From Chromatium weissei (GTDB lineage: Bacteria > Pseudomonadota > Gammaproteobacteria > Chromatiales > Chromatiaceae), in contig NZ_NRRR01000002.1 in the NCBI RefSeq assembly GCF_016583765.1, positions 271,302-335,301 of the forward strand: 64,000 nt of DNA, read 5' to 3'. Shown here in pieces: positions 61,865-64,000 of the stretch. Both the position numbers and the translations under genes were made by a program. A model generated the notes under the pieces. That model saw only the letters and a list, made by a program, of their open reading frames with translations, ran no database searches and was not told the origin of the DNA. How positions within the stretch are numbered: the first letter of the stretch is position 1; every line of letters begins with the position of its first letter.

Positions 61865-62694
61865 AGCGCGACCTCGGTGGTTTTGTCGCGGGCAATTAAC
61901 GCATAAGCGGAGTGGTTATGAATAGATTCAAAGTTCTCTGCTTCAACGATATAGGCAGCAATTCGTGCATCATCATTTAAGCGTTTCGCAACATCGCGCA
62001 CCATATCCTCAACAAATTTGGGATTTTCATAAGCACGTTCAGTAACAAACTTTTCATCGGGGCGCTTTAATAATCCGAATAATTCCGATGAGGCTTCCTG
62101 TTCAACTAATTCAATAATCTCTTCCAACCAAATGAAATCATGTGTGCGAATTTGCACTGTGACATGTGAACGTTGATTGTGTGCGCCGTAGTGAGAGATT
62201 TCTTTAGAACAGGGACATAAGCTGGTCACAGGAATTTGCACTTTCATTTCTAAAGTTGGCTGCCCATGACGAATTTCACCGATGAAGGTGACATCGTAAT
62301 CCAATAGACTTTCCACTTCGGATACTGGTGCTTTCTTATTGATGAAATAAGGAAAGCGCATTTCAATATGACCGGCTTCCGATTCCAAGCGTGTTGACAT
62401 CTCTGTCAGCATTTCTTTGAATGAATCAACGCTAATTTCACGTTCGTGATTATTCAATATCTGCACGAAACGCGACATGTGCGTTCCTTTGAAATCGTGC
62501 GGCAAATACACATACATATTGAAGGTAGCAATTGTGTGCTGTTCATTTCCATTGCGTTCGCGTACGCGCACTGGATGACGAATATCTTTAATACCGACTT
62601 TATCAATGGCAATGTGACGCGTATCCGTGCTGCCTTGAACATCAACCATTTCAGCAGTTGATGTGATACAGGTCGATTCAAGCGAGTGATCCAT
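61861..62694 (-). CDS. folE2: GTP cyclohydrolase FolE2 (type IB)
   Basis: 277 residues. Makes dihydroneopterin triphosphate from GTP for folate or queuosine. The family core is [29 protein letters not shown], and the metal-site [27 protein letters not shown] with its conserved Cys and His. Type IB enzymes do not strictly need zinc and often replace FolE under zinc shortage; no clear Zur site is seen upstream. It overlaps the next gene if that begins at CTG. Confidence 0.96.
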   Translation of the reverse strand: MDHSLESTCITSTAEMVDVQGSTDTRHIAIDKVGIKDIRHPVRVRERNGNEQHTIATFNMYVYLPHDFKGTHMSRFVQILNNHEREISVDSFKEMLTEMSTRLESEAGHIEMRFPYFINKKAPVSEVESLLDYDVTFIGEIRHGQPTLEMKVQIPVTSLCPCSKEISHYGAHNQRSHVTVQIRTHDFIWLEEIIELVEQEASSELFGLLKRPDEKFVTERAYENPKFVEDMVRDVAKRLNDDARIAAYIVEAENFESIHNHSAYALIARDKTTEVAL

Positions 62695-62832
62695 GAGTAT
62701 TGATCCAATTAAAAAAACAACGGCATTCGATTTGGGGATGAATAGCCGCTAAAAAAAGTGCTAGAAGGTGGTCAGTTGGTCGTTTTCACTGCCAACTGAT
62801 CACTGTTTTCCAGCCATAACGCGTTGGTATTC

Positions 62833-63726
62833 TTAACTTTTGCGCCCTTCAAGTGCGCCAGCAATCCATCGCAACGGCTCCGCGCCAGCCGGAAAAATCG
62901 CAATGGCTGCCAGTGCCTGCGCGGTGAGATCGCGCACCATTTCTTTGGCTGCGGTCAGTCCAACCAATGACGGATAGGTTGCTTTATCAAGCACTTGATC
63001 GCGACCGGCCGTTTTACCCAGTGCTGCTGTTTCGCCTTCCACGTCGAGCACGTCATCCTGAATTTGAAATGCCAGCCCGAGACATTTGGCATAACGGTCT
63101 AGCCGTTCTGCGTGATCGGAATCGAGATCGCCATTCGCCAAAATGCCCATTTGCACCGCTGCGCGAATCAGCGCCCCAGTTTTGTGAATGTGAATATGCT
63201 CCAACATCGTCACATCCAATTGTTTTCCTTCTGCTTCTAAATCAAGCGCCTGTCCGCCAACCATGCCACGAGAGCCGCTGGCGCGAGCGAGTTGTTCAAT
63301 CATGGCCACGCGAATACGCGGATTCAAATCCTCGGCTTCGGCGAGTGCCTGAAATGCCAGTGTTTGCAGCGCATCGCCCGCTAGAATTGCGGTTGCTTCA
63401 TCAAAAGCGCGGTGACAAGTGGGTCGACCTCGGCGTAAATCATCATCGTCCATTGCAGGTAAATCATCGTGAATCAATGAATAAGCGTGAATCAATTCAA
63501 CTGCGCACGCGGGGCGATCCAATCGTTCAGCAGGAATGTTGAGTGCTGCGCCGGTGGCATAGGTCAATAGCGGTCGAATGCGTTTGCCGCCATTGAGTAC
63601 GGAATAACGCATTGCTTCATGCAGACGCACGGGTTGTACGCTGGCGCGAGGCAACAGGTCATCAAGAACGGATTCAAGACGCGCTTGGCAGTGCGTTCGG
63701 TAGGCTTCTAAGTTATTGGCGATCAT
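62833..63726 (-). CDS. ispA: Polyprenyl (farnesyl) diphosphate synthase
   Basis: 297 residues. First Asp-rich motif LIHDDLPAMDDDDLRRG, second QIQDDVLDVEGETAALGKTAGRD, and GGKRIRPLLTYATG near the N-terminus: short-chain trans-isoprenyl synthase of the IspA type. Start: ATG at 63726; the frame from 63756 would add ten residues. xseB and dxs, often its neighbours, are not seen here. Confidence 0.95.
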   Translation of the reverse strand: MIANNLEAYRTHCQARLESVLDDLLPRASVQPVRLHEAMRYSVLNGGKRIRPLLTYATGAALNIPAERLDRPACAVELIHAYSLIHDDLPAMDDDDLRRGRPTCHRAFDEATAILAGDALQTLAFQALAEAEDLNPRIRVAMIEQLARASGSRGMVGGQALDLEAEGKQLDVTMLEHIHIHKTGALIRAAVQMGILANGDLDSDHAERLDRYAKCLGLAFQIQDDVLDVEGETAALGKTAGRDQVLDKATYPSLVGLTAAKEMVRDLTAQALAAIAIFPAGAEPLRWIAGALEGRKS

Positions 63727-63807
63727 TGGCACTCGCTGAATTGATGCTCGGCGCAATGCCGAGTTGCAATAAAAATACGGTAAGTGGTGAGTGAGTCATT
63801 TTAATCA

Positions 63808-63827
63808 GTAGCTTATCAACAAGCTAC
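63808..63827. repeat. Hairpin at the end of a TnpB-type element
   Basis: A perfect 7-bp stem, GTAGCTT with AAGCTAC (loop ATCAAC), lies 34 bp downstream of the TnpB-type stop on that gene's strand. IS200/IS605 elements have such a right-end hairpin, and the 3' end of their omega RNA lies there. A T-run follows on the plus strand, so a terminator is the alternative. Confidence 0.5.
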
Positions 63828-63860
63828 CGATACTTTTTTCTTGAGCATTACCGGGCAACG

Positions 63861-64000
63861 CTAAGTAACACTCAACTGCCAATCCGCAGATTGGGGTGTA
63901 TCTACCAAAGCGCGCAATAAGATATTACGCGCACCGACTAAATCACGATCAACCCACTCACCGGATAACAGCCGAATAAACTTTGCTCCACCAATGTGTT
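63861..64000 (-). mobile_element. tnpB: C-terminal fragment of a TnpB / IS605 OrfB-type gene (cut by window edge)
   Basis: Reading in from the right edge, the frame gives HIGGAKFIRLLSGE, then WVDRDLVGARNILLRALVDTP and stops at TAG (63861-63863). DRD-x-x-GARNI is the last RuvC block of TnpB nucleases, and the preceding NTHIGG-like stretch fits the zinc-ribbon region, although its cysteines would lie further upstream or be lost. Whether the whole gene is intact cannot be seen. Confidence 0.75.

Overview
The window comes from a diazotrophic Gram-negative bacterium, most likely a gammaproteobacterium. It carries outer-membrane machinery (TolC, LolA, TonB/ExbBD, a lipoprotein secretin of the Xps/GspD type), the ftsK-lolA and dedD-cvpA gene pairs typical of gammaproteobacteria, a chromosomal SMC, and a nif cofactor-assembly operon. 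G-rich palindromic elements that encode PPFSKGG / PPLEKGGLGG peptides when they fall inside genes recall sulfur bacteria of the Thiotrichales/Beggiatoa type. That placement is from memory and is not proven. Nearly all the sequence is coding, and no gap between genes exceeds 300 bases.

Layout. 1-3.2 kb: the N-terminus of a Cache-type sensor and feoBA (ferrous iron uptake). 3.4-9.1 kb: hemH, a DUF2726 protein, and a response regulator coupled to a REC-REC-PAS-GAF-PAS-GGDEF-EAL protein. 9.3-13 kb: an MFS transporter, aroC and a TolC-family protein. 13.1-19.1 kb: a hybrid histidine kinase overlapping a REC-GGDEF regulator, and an Aer-like chemoreceptor. 19.4 kb: tRNA-Ser(GGA). 19.7-29.6 kb: the main item, a ten-kilobase operon joining Mrp-antiporter subunits (F, G, DUF4040, MbhE-MnhB, C, D), an MgtE_N-CorA fusion, a NuoL-like pump and NuoH/B/C/D-like subunits. 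It is preceded by a good sigma-54 promoter match and followed by a strong terminator. The redox subunits lack one proximal-cluster cysteine and one of the four nickel cysteines, so this looks like a non-hydrogenase relative of the MBH/MBX(MBS)/Ehr complexes.

29.7-38.9 kb: priA, a fructosamine-kinase-like protein, sixA, exbB-exbD-tonB (with a repeat-grown linker), an MmeI-like restriction-methylation enzyme and a secreted repeat protein. 38.9-42.4 kb: type II secretion M-N-D genes without the rest of the operon. 42.5-48.1 kb: an MBL hydrolase, an encapsulated-ferritin-like protein without an encapsulin next to it, a UbiB-like kinase, lolA and an ftsK whose Walker B aspartate is alanine. 48.3-51.8 kb: smc. 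52-56.3 kb: nifEN (one fused gene), nifX, a DUF269 gene, a CCE_0567-type gene and fdxB, behind a NifA-type upstream site and a sigma-54 promoter. 56.4-63.7 kb, all on the minus strand: cvpA, a SPOR protein, crcB, hisE-hisI-hisA-hisB (no hisF or hisH), cysZ-like, a menH-like hydrolase lacking an ordinary start codon, folE2 and ispA. 63.8-64 kb: the C-terminal end of a TnpB-type gene, cut by the window edge.

How it fits together: the two sigma-54 promoter candidates sit before the nif operon and before the Mrp/group-4 complex. One attractive but unproven reading is that the ion-coupled redox complex is expressed under nitrogen or redox stress and serves low-potential electron flow or sulfur chemistry. 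Iron supply (FeoAB, TonB system, ferritin-like protein) and FeS-rich nitrogen fixation also fit one lifestyle.
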